From assembly GCA_946407715.1 (NCBI GenBank), contig CAMJPH010000026.1:1-27032 (forward strand): a DNA stretch of 27,032 nucleotides, given 5' to 3'. Below the pieces are notes generated by a model. The model worked only from the letters and a program-made list of their open reading frames with translations, did not search any database and was not told the origin of the DNA. Below, piece after piece: positions 1-7,566 of this stretch; position 1 is the first letter of the stretch; each line of letters begins with the position of its first letter. Source of the DNA: an uncultured Bacteroidales bacterium. Its GTDB lineage: Bacteria > Bacteroidota > Bacteroidia > Bacteroidales > WCHB1-69. Position numbers and translations under genes: made by a program.

Positions 1-41
1 GAACATTCTTCACGCACTTGTTTTTCCTCTTTTTCTAACAT
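1..41 (-). CDS. start of an unidentified gene, cut by the window edge
   Basis: An ATG at 39-41 on the minus strand opens a frame (MLEKEEKQVREEC...) that runs off the window edge. An in-frame TGA lies a short distance upstream, so this ATG is the natural start. Only 13 residues are visible, charged and rich in Glu and Lys, and no function can be assigned. It follows the RNA methyltransferase gene in the same direction, so it may be the next gene of that minus-strand run. Too little is seen to be sure it is a gene. Confidence 0.35.
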   Translation of the reverse strand, partial: MLEKEEKQVREEC

Positions 42-116
42 GCGAAACTTGAATTTTTGATTGTTTTGTCAGACTCGCTCATAACGAATAATACAGGAAT
101 TTATTACATAGACTTT

Positions 117-644
117 TCACATAATCGCTCGTGTCGCCTCCCACAGCACAATCCCCGTGGCCACAGCTACATTCAGCGAGTGCTTGGTGCCGAATTGTGG
201 AATCTCGATGGCGGCGTCACACAAAGGCAACAGCTCGTCAGAGATGCCGAAAACCTCGTTGCCGACGAACAGTGCGATTTTCGGATACTGCGAGAAGTCA
301 ATGTCTTGCAGCATGATGGAGTTGTCGGTCTGTTCAACCAGCAGAATTGAATAACCTTCAGATTTCAAACGGATTGCTAATTCGGAAACATGTTCCACAT
401 ACTCCCATTCCACGCTCTCGGTGGCACCGAGGGCAGTCTTGCTGATCTCTTTCTGTGGAGGTGTGGCGGTGATACCGCATAGGTAGAGCTTTTCGATGTT
501 GAAGGCGTCGCAGGTGCGGAACGCGGAGCCCACATTGTGCATACTGCGGATGTTGTCTAACACCAACACGATGTGAGCCTTGTCTTGTCTCTTGAACTCC
601 TCAGGGGTCACCCTGCCAAGTTCCTCCATTGGTAGTTTCTTCAT
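117..644 (-). CDS. SpoU/TrmH-family RNA 2'-O-methyltransferase
   Basis: This 175-aa protein belongs to the SPOUT (SpoU/TrmH) superfamily, cytoplasmic enzymes that methylate a ribose 2'-OH in tRNA or rRNA using S-adenosylmethionine. All three family motifs are visible. Motif 1 is around residues 31-47 (NIRSMHNVGSAFRTCDA, with the conserved Asn and Arg). Motif 2 is around 126-136 (FVGNEVFGISD). Motif 3 is around 148-165 (IPQFGTKHSLNVAVATGI). These form the knotted SAM site. The length fits a stand-alone catalytic domain without the L30e-like N-terminal domain of rRNA methylases such as RlmB. The target RNA cannot be told from sequence. It starts 36 bp after the dnaB stop and is probably cotranscribed with dnaB. 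The start codon lies in a run of ATGAAACG-like repeats. Confidence 0.9.
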   Translation of the reverse strand: MKKLPMEELGRVTPEEFKRQDKAHIVLVLDNIRSMHNVGSAFRTCDAFNIEKLYLCGITATPPQKEISKTALGATESVEWEYVEHVSELAIRLKSEGYSILLVEQTDNSIMLQDIDFSQYPKIALFVGNEVFGISDELLPLCDAAIEIPQFGTKHSLNVAVATGIVLWEATRAIM

Positions 645-681
645 CGTTTCATCGTTTCATTGTTTTTTATCGTCTCATCGT
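641..681. repeat. degenerate 8-bp tandem repeat between dnaB and the RNA methyltransferase gene
   Basis: On the minus strand the gap consists of imperfect copies of an 8-mer (ATGAAACG, with variants such as ATGAGACG). The last copy supplies the ATG of the methyltransferase gene, and the first overlaps the dnaB stop codon. Similar short tandem runs occur elsewhere in the window. Confidence 0.7.
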
Positions 682-2261
682 TAAAATGGTGTCTCATTTT
701 CATAACCCTGTAGCATGGGGTCGTCGAAGCTGTTGTCGCTTCCGGCATCGTTGTTGGCCGCACTGTCGAAGTATCCGAAATTCTCGTTAGGGGTGATGCC
801 TGCGCTTGGGGAGGCAAAGTTGCTGTCGGGTCCGAAAGAGCCTTCGCTGACATCGCAGAACTTCGTGAACTGGCTCTGGAAGCGGACTTTCACATTGCCG
901 GTGCTGCCGTGACGGTTCTTTTCGAACATGATTTCGGCCATGCCATCAGCGGGGGTGTTGTCCTCGAAAGTGTCTAAATGGTAGTATTCGGGACGGTAGA
1001 TGAAGAGTACCATGTCGGCGTCTTGCTCGATGGAGCCGGATTCACGCAAGTCGGAGAGCATCGGGCGTTTGGAGCCGCCACGGATCTCCACGGCGCGGCT
1101 CAGCTGTGACAAGGCGATGACAGGAATGTTCAATTCTTTCGCCAATGCTTTGAGTGAACGCGAGATGTAGCTGATCTCCTGCTCACGGTTGCCTCCGTGC
1201 TTGGAGTTGTCGTTGCCAGCCTGCATTAACTGTAGGTAATCTACGATGATCATCTGGATGTTGTATTTGTGCTTCAGACGGCGGCATTTGGCGCGCAGGT
1301 CGAAGACGGACAGGGCCGGGGTGTCGTCGATAATCAGGTTTGAACTTTGCAGACGGCCGACATTCTGCCACAGTTTAGTCCATTCCACATCGGAGAGGTT
1401 GCCTTTGGAAATATGGTCGGAAGGGATGCCCGACTCGATGGAGAAGAGCCTGTGTGCCAGCTGGTCTGCGGACATTTCAAGCGAAAAGAAAGCAATTGGC
1501 ATGTCGAAGTCGATGGCGGCGTTGCGGGCAATGGAGAGCACGAAAGAGGTCTTACCCATACCGGGACGGGCGGCGAGGATCACGAGGTCGGATTTCTGCC
1601 AGCCGCCGGTCTTCTCGTCGATGGCACGGATGCCGCAAGGTACGCCTTGAAGTTCGTCCTGCGATTCGCGGGTCTCCTGAAGGTCATTCAGCACTTTGCT
1701 CACCACATCGCCCAGCTCCTTGCTGTCGCGATTGAGGTTGCTCTCCACGATGGAGAATATTTTGGTTTCGGCCTCGTCGAGCATCGTGAGCACATCTTTG
1801 CTGTCGTCGTAGGCGTCGTTGACAATGGTGTTGCAGTTGCGGATAAGCTCTCTCAGGATGAATTTCTCCATCACGATGCGGGAGTGGAATTCCACGTTGG
1901 CCGAAGAGTTTATCCGGTTGGTCAGTCCGGCAATGTAGGAGGCACCGCCAGAGACTTCTAACAGTTTGTCTTTCTTGAGTTGATTGGTAACTGTCAATAC
2001 ATCAATTGGTTGTGACGCGGAGAAAAGCTTTTTTATGGCACTGAATATGTGTTGGTTGGCCTCGACATAAAACATCTCGGGTTTCAGGATGTTCAGCACT
2101 TCATTTACGGCGTTGTCGTCGATCATCAGGGCACCCAGAACCGCCTCCTCAAATTCTACCGCTTGCGGTGTGAGCTTTCCCGTGGTTCCTAACAGAGTCT
2201 CGATGCGGTTGTATGACAAAGTACGCGTCTGTCTGTTTGTTGTAATCGTTTCGTTTTCCAT
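681..2261 (-). CDS. dnaB: replicative DNA helicase DnaB
   Basis: DnaB is the hexameric 5'-3' helicase that unwinds DNA at the replication fork. The 526-aa protein has the usual two-domain plan. An N-terminal DnaB domain (about residues 33-135) begins at TPQAVEFEEAVLGALM. A RecA-like ATPase domain starts near residue 205, with Walker A ARPGMGKTS at 231-239, Walker B IIVDYLQLM and the late motif SDLRESGSIEQDADMV. The stretch SQLSRAVEIRGGSKRPMLSD is strongly diagnostic. The length is slightly above the E. coli enzyme because of an acidic, low-complexity C-terminal tail rich in Asn, Ser and Gly. It is preceded by a gap holding a terminator and two DnaA-box-like sites. The start is the ATG at 2259-2261. 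Confidence 0.97.
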   Translation of the reverse strand: MENETITTNRQTRTLSYNRIETLLGTTGKLTPQAVEFEEAVLGALMIDDNAVNEVLNILKPEMFYVEANQHIFSAIKKLFSASQPIDVLTVTNQLKKDKLLEVSGGASYIAGLTNRINSSANVEFHSRIVMEKFILRELIRNCNTIVNDAYDDSKDVLTMLDEAETKIFSIVESNLNRDSKELGDVVSKVLNDLQETRESQDELQGVPCGIRAIDEKTGGWQKSDLVILAARPGMGKTSFVLSIARNAAIDFDMPIAFFSLEMSADQLAHRLFSIESGIPSDHISKGNLSDVEWTKLWQNVGRLQSSNLIIDDTPALSVFDLRAKCRRLKHKYNIQMIIVDYLQLMQAGNDNSKHGGNREQEISYISRSLKALAKELNIPVIALSQLSRAVEIRGGSKRPMLSDLRESGSIEQDADMVLFIYRPEYYHLDTFEDNTPADGMAEIMFEKNRHGSTGNVKVRFQSQFTKFCDVSEGSFGPDSNFASPSAGITPNENFGYFDSAANNDAGSDNSFDDPMLQGYENETPF

Positions 2262-2346
2262 ATATTAGATCGTTTCTTCTTGTGAGTTTTTCTGGTGGCA
2301 AATATCAGAAAAATTGGGGCAGAAAAAACACCCCTGCGGTGAATAG

Positions 2347-2379
2347 TTATCAACATTTCACGAGGAGTTATTATTCACA
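2347..2379 (+). promoter_or_regulatory. two DnaA-box-like sites upstream of dnaB
   Basis: TTATTCACA at 2371-2379 fits the DnaA-box consensus TTATNCACA exactly. TTATCAACA at 2347-2355 differs by one base. Both are in the same orientation, 24 bp apart, in the gap upstream of dnaB. They could allow DnaA-linked control, but two 9-mers can occur by chance in AT-rich DNA. Confidence 0.35.
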
Positions 2380-2390
2380 AATGTTCATAA

Positions 2391-2428
2391 ACACAGAAAG
2401 AGACGGATGTGACCGTCTCCTTCTGTGT
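2391..2428 (-). terminator. hairpin terminator after the M20 dipeptidase gene
   Basis: A 16-bp inverted repeat (ACACAGAAAGAGACGG against CCGTCTCCTTCTGTGT, one G-T mismatch) has a 6-nt loop at 2407-2412. It lies 21 bp past the dipeptidase stop. On the minus strand it is followed by TTTATG, a weak U-tract. It probably separates the dipeptidase transcript from dnaB. Confidence 0.75.
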
Positions 2429-2449
2429 TAAAAATCAGTAGCTAAATGG

Positions 2450-3808
2450 CTACTCGCAGAAGTGTTCGTAGAAGTGGGTGATCACTTCGATGCCGCGGCG
2501 GAAGTGTTCGAGTTTGTAGTTTTCGTTGGGGGAGTGGATGTTGTCTTCGGCGAGACCGAAGCCGCAGAGGATGGATTTCACGCCGAGAACCTTCTCGAAG
2601 TGTGCCACAATTGGGATGCTGCCTCCACTGTAAGTCGGGATCGGACGCTTGCCATAGACGTCCATGTAGGCTTTTTCAGCCGCTTGGTAGGCGGGGACGT
2701 CCACGCCGCAGCGGTAAGCTTCCCCGCCGTGGGCGGAGATCACCTCAACCTTCACATAGTCTGGCGCGATGTTCTCGAAGTGCTTCTGGAAAAGCTCGGC
2801 AATCTTGTGGGAGTCTTGGTTGGCGACCAAGCGCATGGAGATGTTGGCGGAAGCGGTGGCCGGGAGCACAGTCTTGAAACCCTCGCCGGTATAGCCACCC
2901 TCAATGCCGCACACGCCTAAGTTCGGACGAATGCCCGTGCGCTCGATGGTGCTGTAGCCCTCTTCGCCATACAACGCCTTGACATCCAAAGATTTCTTGT
3001 ACTCCTCTTCATTGAACGGGGCTTGTGCGATAAGTTCGCGCTCCTCTTTGGAGAGCACCACCACGTCATCGTAGAAGCCGGGGATGGTAACCTCGCCCTT
3101 GTCGTTGATGAGACCGCTGATGAGGTCGCAGAGCACATTGATGGGGTTGGCCACGGCACCGCCGAAGATGCCGGAGTGGAGATCACGGTTCGGACCGGTG
3201 ACCTTGACGATCATGTTGCAGAGACCGCGCAGACCGGCGGTGATGGAAGGCGTGTCGGTGGCGATCATACCCGTGTCGGAAACGAGGATGACGTCGCACT
3301 TGAGCAGGTCTTTGTGCTGTTCGCAGAAGCTGTAGAGCTGCGTGCTGCCGATTTCCTCCTCACCCTCAAGCATGAACTTGACGTTGCACTTCAGGTTGCC
3401 GGATTTCACCATGTACTCAAATGCCTTGGCGTGCATGAAGGATTGTCCTTTGTCATCATCGGCACCACGACCCCAGATCTTGCCGTCCTTGATGACGGGT
3501 TCGAAAGGCTCGGTGTTCCAAAGTTCGATGGGATCCACGGGCATCACGTCGTAGTGGCCATAGACCAACACGGTCTTGGCGGCGGGGGCCACGATTTTCT
3601 GACCCACCACGATGGGGTTGCCCTCGGTGGGATAGACTTCACACTTGTCGGCGCCGGCGGCCATAATCAGCTCTTTCCAGCGCTCGGCGCAGCGTACCAT
3701 GTCGCCCTTGTGCTCGCTCTCCGAACTGATGGACGGGATGCGCAAAAGACTGAAAAGTTCGTCTAAAAATCGGGTTTCGTTCTCTTCGATGTAATTCTTG
3801 ATGTTCAT
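2450..3808 (-). CDS. M20-family metallodipeptidase (carnosinase-like)
   Basis: The 452-aa product matches the M20/M28 dinuclear zinc peptidases, and specifically the dipeptidase branch that cleaves short peptides in the cytoplasm. Visible zinc-site motifs are GHYDVMP (His85, Asp87), GRGADDDKG (bridging Asp118) and EGEEEIGS (general base Glu151 and ligand Glu152). VSDTG supplies a further Asp ligand, and DNIHSPNE near the C-terminus supplies the last His. The insertion between the catalytic halves is the dimerisation (lid) domain, from about residue 200. The length is normal for this branch and there is no signal peptide. The ATG at 3806-3808 is the first in frame after the repeat-rich gap. 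Substrate specificity cannot be read from sequence. Confidence 0.92.
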   Translation of the reverse strand: MNIKNYIEENETRFLDELFSLLRIPSISSESEHKGDMVRCAERWKELIMAAGADKCEVYPTEGNPIVVGQKIVAPAAKTVLVYGHYDVMPVDPIELWNTEPFEPVIKDGKIWGRGADDDKGQSFMHAKAFEYMVKSGNLKCNVKFMLEGEEEIGSTQLYSFCEQHKDLLKCDVILVSDTGMIATDTPSITAGLRGLCNMIVKVTGPNRDLHSGIFGGAVANPINVLCDLISGLINDKGEVTIPGFYDDVVVLSKEERELIAQAPFNEEEYKKSLDVKALYGEEGYSTIERTGIRPNLGVCGIEGGYTGEGFKTVLPATASANISMRLVANQDSHKIAELFQKHFENIAPDYVKVEVISAHGGEAYRCGVDVPAYQAAEKAYMDVYGKRPIPTYSGGSIPIVAHFEKVLGVKSILCGFGLAEDNIHSPNENYKLEHFRRGIEVITHFYEHFCE

Positions 3809-3816
3809 ATTTTGGG

Positions 3817-3946
3817 GTTTAAAGTTTAAAGTTCAAGGTTCAAGGTTCAAAGTTCAGTGGTCAAAAGTCATAGTTATAGTCATAGTTATAGTCATAGCCA
3901 ATAGTTTCTCGTAAGTGAACAGCCAACAGCCAACAGCTAATAGCCA
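3817..3946. repeat. three adjacent degenerate short tandem-repeat tracts
   Basis: The gap between the aldo/keto reductase stop and the dipeptidase start is almost entirely repeats. A 7-mer of the AGGTTCA/AAGTTCA type fills about 3817-3856. A 12-mer, TCATAGTTATAG, is repeated at about 3869-3897. A 7-mer, AACAGCC, fills about 3919-3946 and contains the reductase stop codon at 3937-3939. No promoter box was seen here, so the dipeptidase may be read through from upstream. Confidence 0.8.
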
Positions 3947-5181
3947 AACGCCGTTTGCGCCTCGTCCATTTTCTCTCTCACGGGCACGCCGAAAGGACAA
4001 CGATCTTCGCACTGGCCGCAGCCGACGCAATCGCCGGCGTGATGCTCGAGTTTCTTGTATTTGGCGGCGATTGCGTCGCTTACCACACCACCGTTCTGTT
4101 GTACTTCGTCGAGCAGTTCGTTGACGGCGGCGATGTCAATGCCTACGGGGCAGGGGGCACAGTGTTTGCAGTAGGTGCAGCCGGTGCTTCCGCCTTCTGC
4201 TTTCGCGGTTTGCTTGCTGAGGACGGTGTTGTAGTCCTTCTCCTCGTCGGTGGCCTTGAGGTAGTGGAGGTCGGCTTCGAGCTCCTCGATGTTGTCGGCT
4301 CCGCAGATGGCCACGGCCACACACGGTTTCGCGAGCGAGTAGGCGATGCACTGCACGGGGGTGAGGGCGACTTTCAGGGGCGACTTGTCCGCCTCGAGCA
4401 GCTTGCCGCCGCCACCGAAGACTTTCATCACCGTGATGGCGATGTTATGCTGGGCGCAGTAGTCGTAGAGCTCCACGCGCACGGGGTCGATGCCGGGCAG
4501 CATGTGTTCGTAGCTGGCGGGATCCCACGGGTTGTTGCCCGAGAGCACGCGGTCGAAGGCGGGGTTGAGGCTGAACATGATGACCTCGAACAGACCGCTC
4601 TTGGCGGCTTGCAACGCCACTTCCGCATTGTGGCTGCTGATGCCCAAGTGCTCGATTTTGCCCTGCTTTTTGAGACTTTTCACGTATTCAAGGTAGGGAC
4701 TGCCTTCCAGGGCGTTCCAATCTTCCATGTTGTCGATGATGTGGACCATGCCCACCTCAATGTGGTCGGTGCCGAGGCGCTCGAGCAGGTCGTTGAACCC
4801 GATCTTGCACTTTTCCACGTCGCGGGTGCGCTCGTAGCTCTCACCGTTCCACCAGCAGCCCACGTGGCCTTGGATTACCATCTCGTCGCGGCGGCCTTTG
4901 AGGGCGTAGCCGATGTTGCTGCGCACCTTGGGGTCGGCGTCGTAGATGTCGATGTAGTTCACGCCATGGTCAAGGGCGTAAGCCATCAGTTTGCGCGACT
5001 CGGCAGTGTCCAACTTGCCGAAGGCACCGCAGCCAATGCCGATTTCACCCACGCGGATGCCGGTACTGCCCAACTTGCGGTAGGCCATGTCAGGGTTCTC
5101 TTTGATGGTCTGTTTCTGATGGCAGGAAACGAAAAATGCGGCCACCAAAACAATCAAAAACGGAATGAAAAGTCTCTTCAT
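3937..5181 (-). CDS. aldo/keto reductase-fold lipoprotein with two 4Fe-4S clusters
   Basis: The 414-aa protein has three parts. Residues 1-20 form a lipoprotein signal (basic MKR, hydrophobic core, FFVSC with Cys20). An aldo/keto reductase barrel runs from about 33 (YRKLGSTGIRVGEIGIGCGAFG) to 315. A C-terminal ferredoxin-like segment has two Cys clusters, CTYCKHCAPCP and CVGCGQCEDRCPFG. AKRs carry out NAD(P)H-dependent carbonyl reduction; fused clusters suggest electron transfer. Asp78 and His147 of the catalytic tetrad seem present. The usual Tyr and Lys are not obvious: the Lys region reads MVIQGHVG. A TTG codon three codons earlier (5190) would extend the frame. The ATG at 5179-5181 is preferred because the signal begins there and the -7 box at 5205-5212 puts the transcript start just upstream. 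Export of a nucleotide-dependent fold would be odd. Confidence 0.85.
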   Translation of the reverse strand: MKRLFIPFLIVLVAAFFVSCHQKQTIKENPDMAYRKLGSTGIRVGEIGIGCGAFGKLDTAESRKLMAYALDHGVNYIDIYDADPKVRSNIGYALKGRRDEMVIQGHVGCWWNGESYERTRDVEKCKIGFNDLLERLGTDHIEVGMVHIIDNMEDWNALEGSPYLEYVKSLKKQGKIEHLGISSHNAEVALQAAKSGLFEVIMFSLNPAFDRVLSGNNPWDPASYEHMLPGIDPVRVELYDYCAQHNIAITVMKVFGGGGKLLEADKSPLKVALTPVQCIAYSLAKPCVAVAICGADNIEELEADLHYLKATDEEKDYNTVLSKQTAKAEGGSTGCTYCKHCAPCPVGIDIAAVNELLDEVQQNGGVVSDAIAAKYKKLEHHAGDCVGCGQCEDRCPFGVPVREKMDEAQTAFGY

Positions 5182-5204
5182 AATAAACAAATTTATTGAG
5201 AGGG

Positions 5205-5212
5205 CAAAAATA
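5205..5212 (-). promoter_or_regulatory. Bacteroidota -7 box for the aldo/keto reductase
   Basis: The minus strand reads TATTTTTG, an exact TAnnTTTG match, 23 bp upstream of the ATG at 5181. No clear -33 TTTG is seen at the usual spacing. It faces away from a second box at 5234-5241, making a compact divergent promoter. Confidence 0.6.
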
Positions 5213-5233
5213 CGAAAATTATTGAAAAAATTG

Positions 5234-5241
5234 TATTTTTG
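5234..5241 (+). promoter_or_regulatory. Bacteroidota -7 box for the 5270 gene
   Basis: TATTTTTG matches TAnnTTTG exactly, 28 bp before the ATG at 5270. It is one half of the divergent promoter shared with the aldo/keto reductase gene. Confidence 0.65.
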
Positions 5242-5269
5242 CGCACTTGTTTTTTCAGTGTTCTAAAAG

Positions 5270-5926
5270 ATGGAGAAGCATTCCAACCAGGCTACGAACA
5301 AGGGTTTAATTCTGCTACTTGGTGTTATCATCGGGCTGCTGGTTGGTGTTCTTGTCGCTTTTGTGGTGATAAACAAACTTCGGTCTAATCCACCTCAGGT
5401 AGTGAAGGTTCTTCCAGCTCCGCAGGCATCTTCCAACAAGGACACCGTATATAAATACATTGTACACCAGTACGAGCCGGTTGTAGATGCCGAGGGTGTC
5501 TATTCATCCGACGATTCTTTGCATGCCGACTCGATATATGTGCAGGACAACTCTATGGATTTCATGCTTGAGGAGGACGACTATCAGTACGATAAGAAAG
5601 CAGAAGCCACTGTCACTTCAGAAAGGCTGATTTCCAAGTATGATGCGCCTATCCTCTATTTCGACGCTAATCGGAATGCTGTTGCCGCCGCCACCAATGC
5701 TCCGAAATTGATGGAAGTTCAATTTTGGAGTACTCCGTTCCATAACAAGATTGTATATCAGTATAATGGTAAAATATTGAAGATAAAAGGACTAAGTCCG
5801 GAAGAAGCATACCTTATCCATTATAAGGATCATGTCTATTTCCAATATGAGAAACATGTGTATCAGATTCAGCAATCTGCGGACTTCCAACGGTTGGTTG
5901 AAATTCAAGACATCTCCTTTTTCTGA
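5270..5926 (+). CDS. single-pass membrane protein of unknown function
   Basis: I do not recognise this 218-aa protein. A short polar N-terminus is followed by one strong transmembrane helix at about residues 13-34, with small-residue spacing (GVIIGLLVGVLVA). A Pro/Ser-rich linker and an acidic stretch around 70-105 come next. A C-terminal half (about 130-218) rich in Tyr, Phe and beta-forming residues follows. The positive-inside rule does not settle which way the C-terminal part faces. It starts 28 bp after a -7 box and is 33 bp upstream of the acyltransferase gene in the same direction, so the two are probably one operon. A link to the envelope is suggested only by the membrane helix and this neighbour. 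Confidence 0.75.
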   Translation: MEKHSNQATNKGLILLLGVIIGLLVGVLVAFVVINKLRSNPPQVVKVLPAPQASSNKDTVYKYIVHQYEPVVDAEGVYSSDDSLHADSIYVQDNSMDFMLEEDDYQYDKKAEATVTSERLISKYDAPILYFDANRNAVAAATNAPKLMEVQFWSTPFHNKIVYQYNGKILKIKGLSPEEAYLIHYKDHVYFQYEKHVYQIQQSADFQRLVEIQDISFF

Positions 5927-5959
5927 TGTCTTATTCGTAATTCAGCGTTAATCAGTGAA

Positions 5960-6826
5960 ATGACATTCTTCTTTATTTTTTTCCTCTGTTATCCTCTTGC
6001 TGCATTGCCGCTTTGTGTGCTTTATCTGCTTCTGCCGATTGTTTACGTGGTGGTGAATCATATTGTTCGATACAGACGTAAAGTGGTGGATGAAAATCTG
6101 TTACACGCTTTCCCTGAACTATCTGTGAAAGAACGGAGGCGTATTCGCAATCGCTACTACTGGCATTTGTCGCAGATAGCGGTGGAGATGATCAAGATGC
6201 TGCTGATTCCGCGTCGGGCGTTGCGTTACCGCTACCGTTGTATTGATACGGAGCTGGTGAACCGGTTTTACAGGGAGGGTAGGAGTGTGATCCTGATGTC
6301 GAGTCACTACAACAACTGGGAGTGGATGATAGTAGCGTTGGACGAAATGTTTCTGCATCACGGCATCGGGGTGGGGAAGGCCAACAGCGACAAGGTGTTC
6401 GAGAAGTGGGTGAACCGCGCGCGCACCCGCAGAGGCACGGAGGTCTGTTTCGCTGACACCGCCCGCGAAGTGTTCGCGCATTACGAAGAAAGCCATATCC
6501 CCGCAGCCTACATGATGCTCGCCGACCAGTCGCCCAGCCACAAAAACAAGTGTTACGTCACACAGTTCCTCAACCAGACCACCGGCGTGATCTATGGTCC
6601 CGAATATTTCGCCCGCAAATACGACATTCCGGTGCTATACTATCAGGTCATCAAAGAGCGGATAGGCAAGTACCGTATTGAGGTGCAGGTGATTACAGAG
6701 CATCCCAATGACGAGAAACCTTACGCCATCACTCAGAAGTACTCGGAGTTGTTGGAGCAGACCATCCGCCGGAAACCGGAGTGTTGGATCTGGAGTCACA
6801 GGCGGTGGAAATTGAAATTTGATTAG
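5960..6826 (+). CDS. LpxL/HtrB-type lysophospholipid (lipid A) acyltransferase
   Basis: The 288-aa protein matches the lipid A biosynthesis acyltransferase family, inner-membrane enzymes that add secondary acyl chains to lipid A precursors. An N-terminal hydrophobic anchor covers residues 1-33. The catalytic H-x4-E motif is at His116-Glu121 (SSHYNNWEW). Further conserved features are GVGKANSDKVFEKWVNRAR, a MMLADQSP block and the C-terminal WIWSHRRWK signature. Length is normal (about 290-320). In Bacteroidota, related proteins may act on lipid A or on other acylated lipids such as ornithine or glycine lipids, so the exact substrate is open. Its stop codon lies inside a weak terminator hairpin, and the next gene is convergent. 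Confidence 0.87.
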   Translation: MTFFFIFFLCYPLAALPLCVLYLLLPIVYVVVNHIVRYRRKVVDENLLHAFPELSVKERRRIRNRYYWHLSQIAVEMIKMLLIPRRALRYRYRCIDTELVNRFYREGRSVILMSSHYNNWEWMIVALDEMFLHHGIGVGKANSDKVFEKWVNRARTRRGTEVCFADTAREVFAHYEESHIPAAYMMLADQSPSHKNKCYVTQFLNQTTGVIYGPEYFARKYDIPVLYYQVIKERIGKYRIEVQVITEHPNDEKPYAITQKYSELLEQTIRRKPECWIWSHRRWKLKFD

Positions 6827-6850
6827 GAAACAACTGCGTCCCTAATTTTT
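6822..6850 (+). terminator. weak intrinsic terminator after the acyltransferase
   Basis: A 6-bp inverted repeat (ATTAGG at 6822-6827, CCTAAT at 6841-6846) runs into a short T-run. It sits between two convergent genes 29 bp apart and overlaps the acyltransferase stop. The stem is short, so activity is uncertain. Confidence 0.45.
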
Positions 6851-6855
6851 ATATC

Positions 6856-7485
6856 CTATTTGTCTCTCATTTTGAAGCGTATGTTCTCGGCAAGGAACGA
6901 GGCCACTTTTTCAGGGAGCATTCCAGTGACATTGATGACAAAGTCATAGTTTCGGGCATCATAGCGGGAGATGCCGGTCACGTTGTTCACGAAGTTGTTG
7001 CGGGTCTCATCTATGCGCTCCACGATGTCGGCAGCCTCTTTAAGGCTGACATTCTGCTTGTTGGCGATACGGACGACGCGCGCGTCGCGGTCCGCCCGGA
7101 TAAACAGGTGGATGGCGTTGGGGGCGTCGCGGAAGATGTGGAAGCCGGCGCGCCCAACGATGATGCAGCTTTCCTTCTCGGCCAGTTCTTGTAGCACTTT
7201 CGCCTCGGCATAATAGATGCTCTTTGGAGTGACTTCCGTGTTTGATCCGACTTCGTAACCGACGGCACCGAACTGCTTATAGAAGTTGCAGAATTCGCCC
7301 CACCAGTTGGGCTTCTTCGCTTTCACGCGCTCCAGATTCTCGCGGGTCATGTCAAACTGTTTCTCAATGCATTCCAGCATTGCGCGGCCATACACTTTGA
7401 ATCCCAGATTCTCACCCAGCAGTCGTGCTATTTCGCCGCCGCCACTACCGCATTCGCGGTTGATCGTGATGATAATGTTGTCCAT
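6856..7485 (-). CDS. cytidylate kinase-like P-loop protein
   Basis: The 209-aa protein belongs to the cytidylate kinase-like family of P-loop kinases common in Bacteroidota and Firmicutes. The N-terminus IITINRECGSGGGEIARLL carries the P-loop (Gly13-Gly17 region). LGFKVYGRAMLE corresponds to the nucleotide-monophosphate binding part. Further on come CIIVGRAGFHIF, the Arg-rich lid HLFIRADRDARVVRI and the C-terminal NYDFVINVTG. Canonical CMP kinases convert CMP/dCMP to the diphosphate. This subfamily lacks the usual GKS/T P-loop, so its true substrate is not certain. It is a single gene with its own -7 box at 7521-7528. Confidence 0.85.
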   Translation of the reverse strand: MDNIIITINRECGSGGGEIARLLGENLGFKVYGRAMLECIEKQFDMTRENLERVKAKKPNWWGEFCNFYKQFGAVGYEVGSNTEVTPKSIYYAEAKVLQELAEKESCIIVGRAGFHIFRDAPNAIHLFIRADRDARVVRIANKQNVSLKEAADIVERIDETRNNFVNNVTGISRYDARNYDFVINVTGMLPEKVASFLAENIRFKMRDK

Positions 7486-7520
7486 TATTGTTGACTTATT
7501 ACTTTCTTTATTTCTGGCAG

Positions 7521-7528
7521 CAAAAATA
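7521..7528 (-). promoter_or_regulatory. Bacteroidota -7 box for the cytidylate kinase-like gene
   Basis: The minus strand reads TATTTTTG, an exact TAnnTTTG match, 35 bp upstream of the ATG at 7483-7485. No clear -33 TTG is visible at the expected spacing. Confidence 0.6.
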
Positions 7529-7566
7529 AATATTTTACGGATATGTTTTTTCTTTTTCCATTTTAT

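Noticed and set aside
5182..5190. TTG start extending the aldo/keto reductase by three residues
   Set aside because: The lipoprotein signal begins naturally at the ATG at 5179-5181 with MKR, and ATG is the stronger start.
3955..5199. Long plus-strand open frame (414 codons) opposite the aldo/keto reductase
   Set aside because: It mirrors the GC-rich coding strand, is rich in Val, Ala, His and Gly as antisense frames are, and has no domain. The minus-strand gene has clear motifs.
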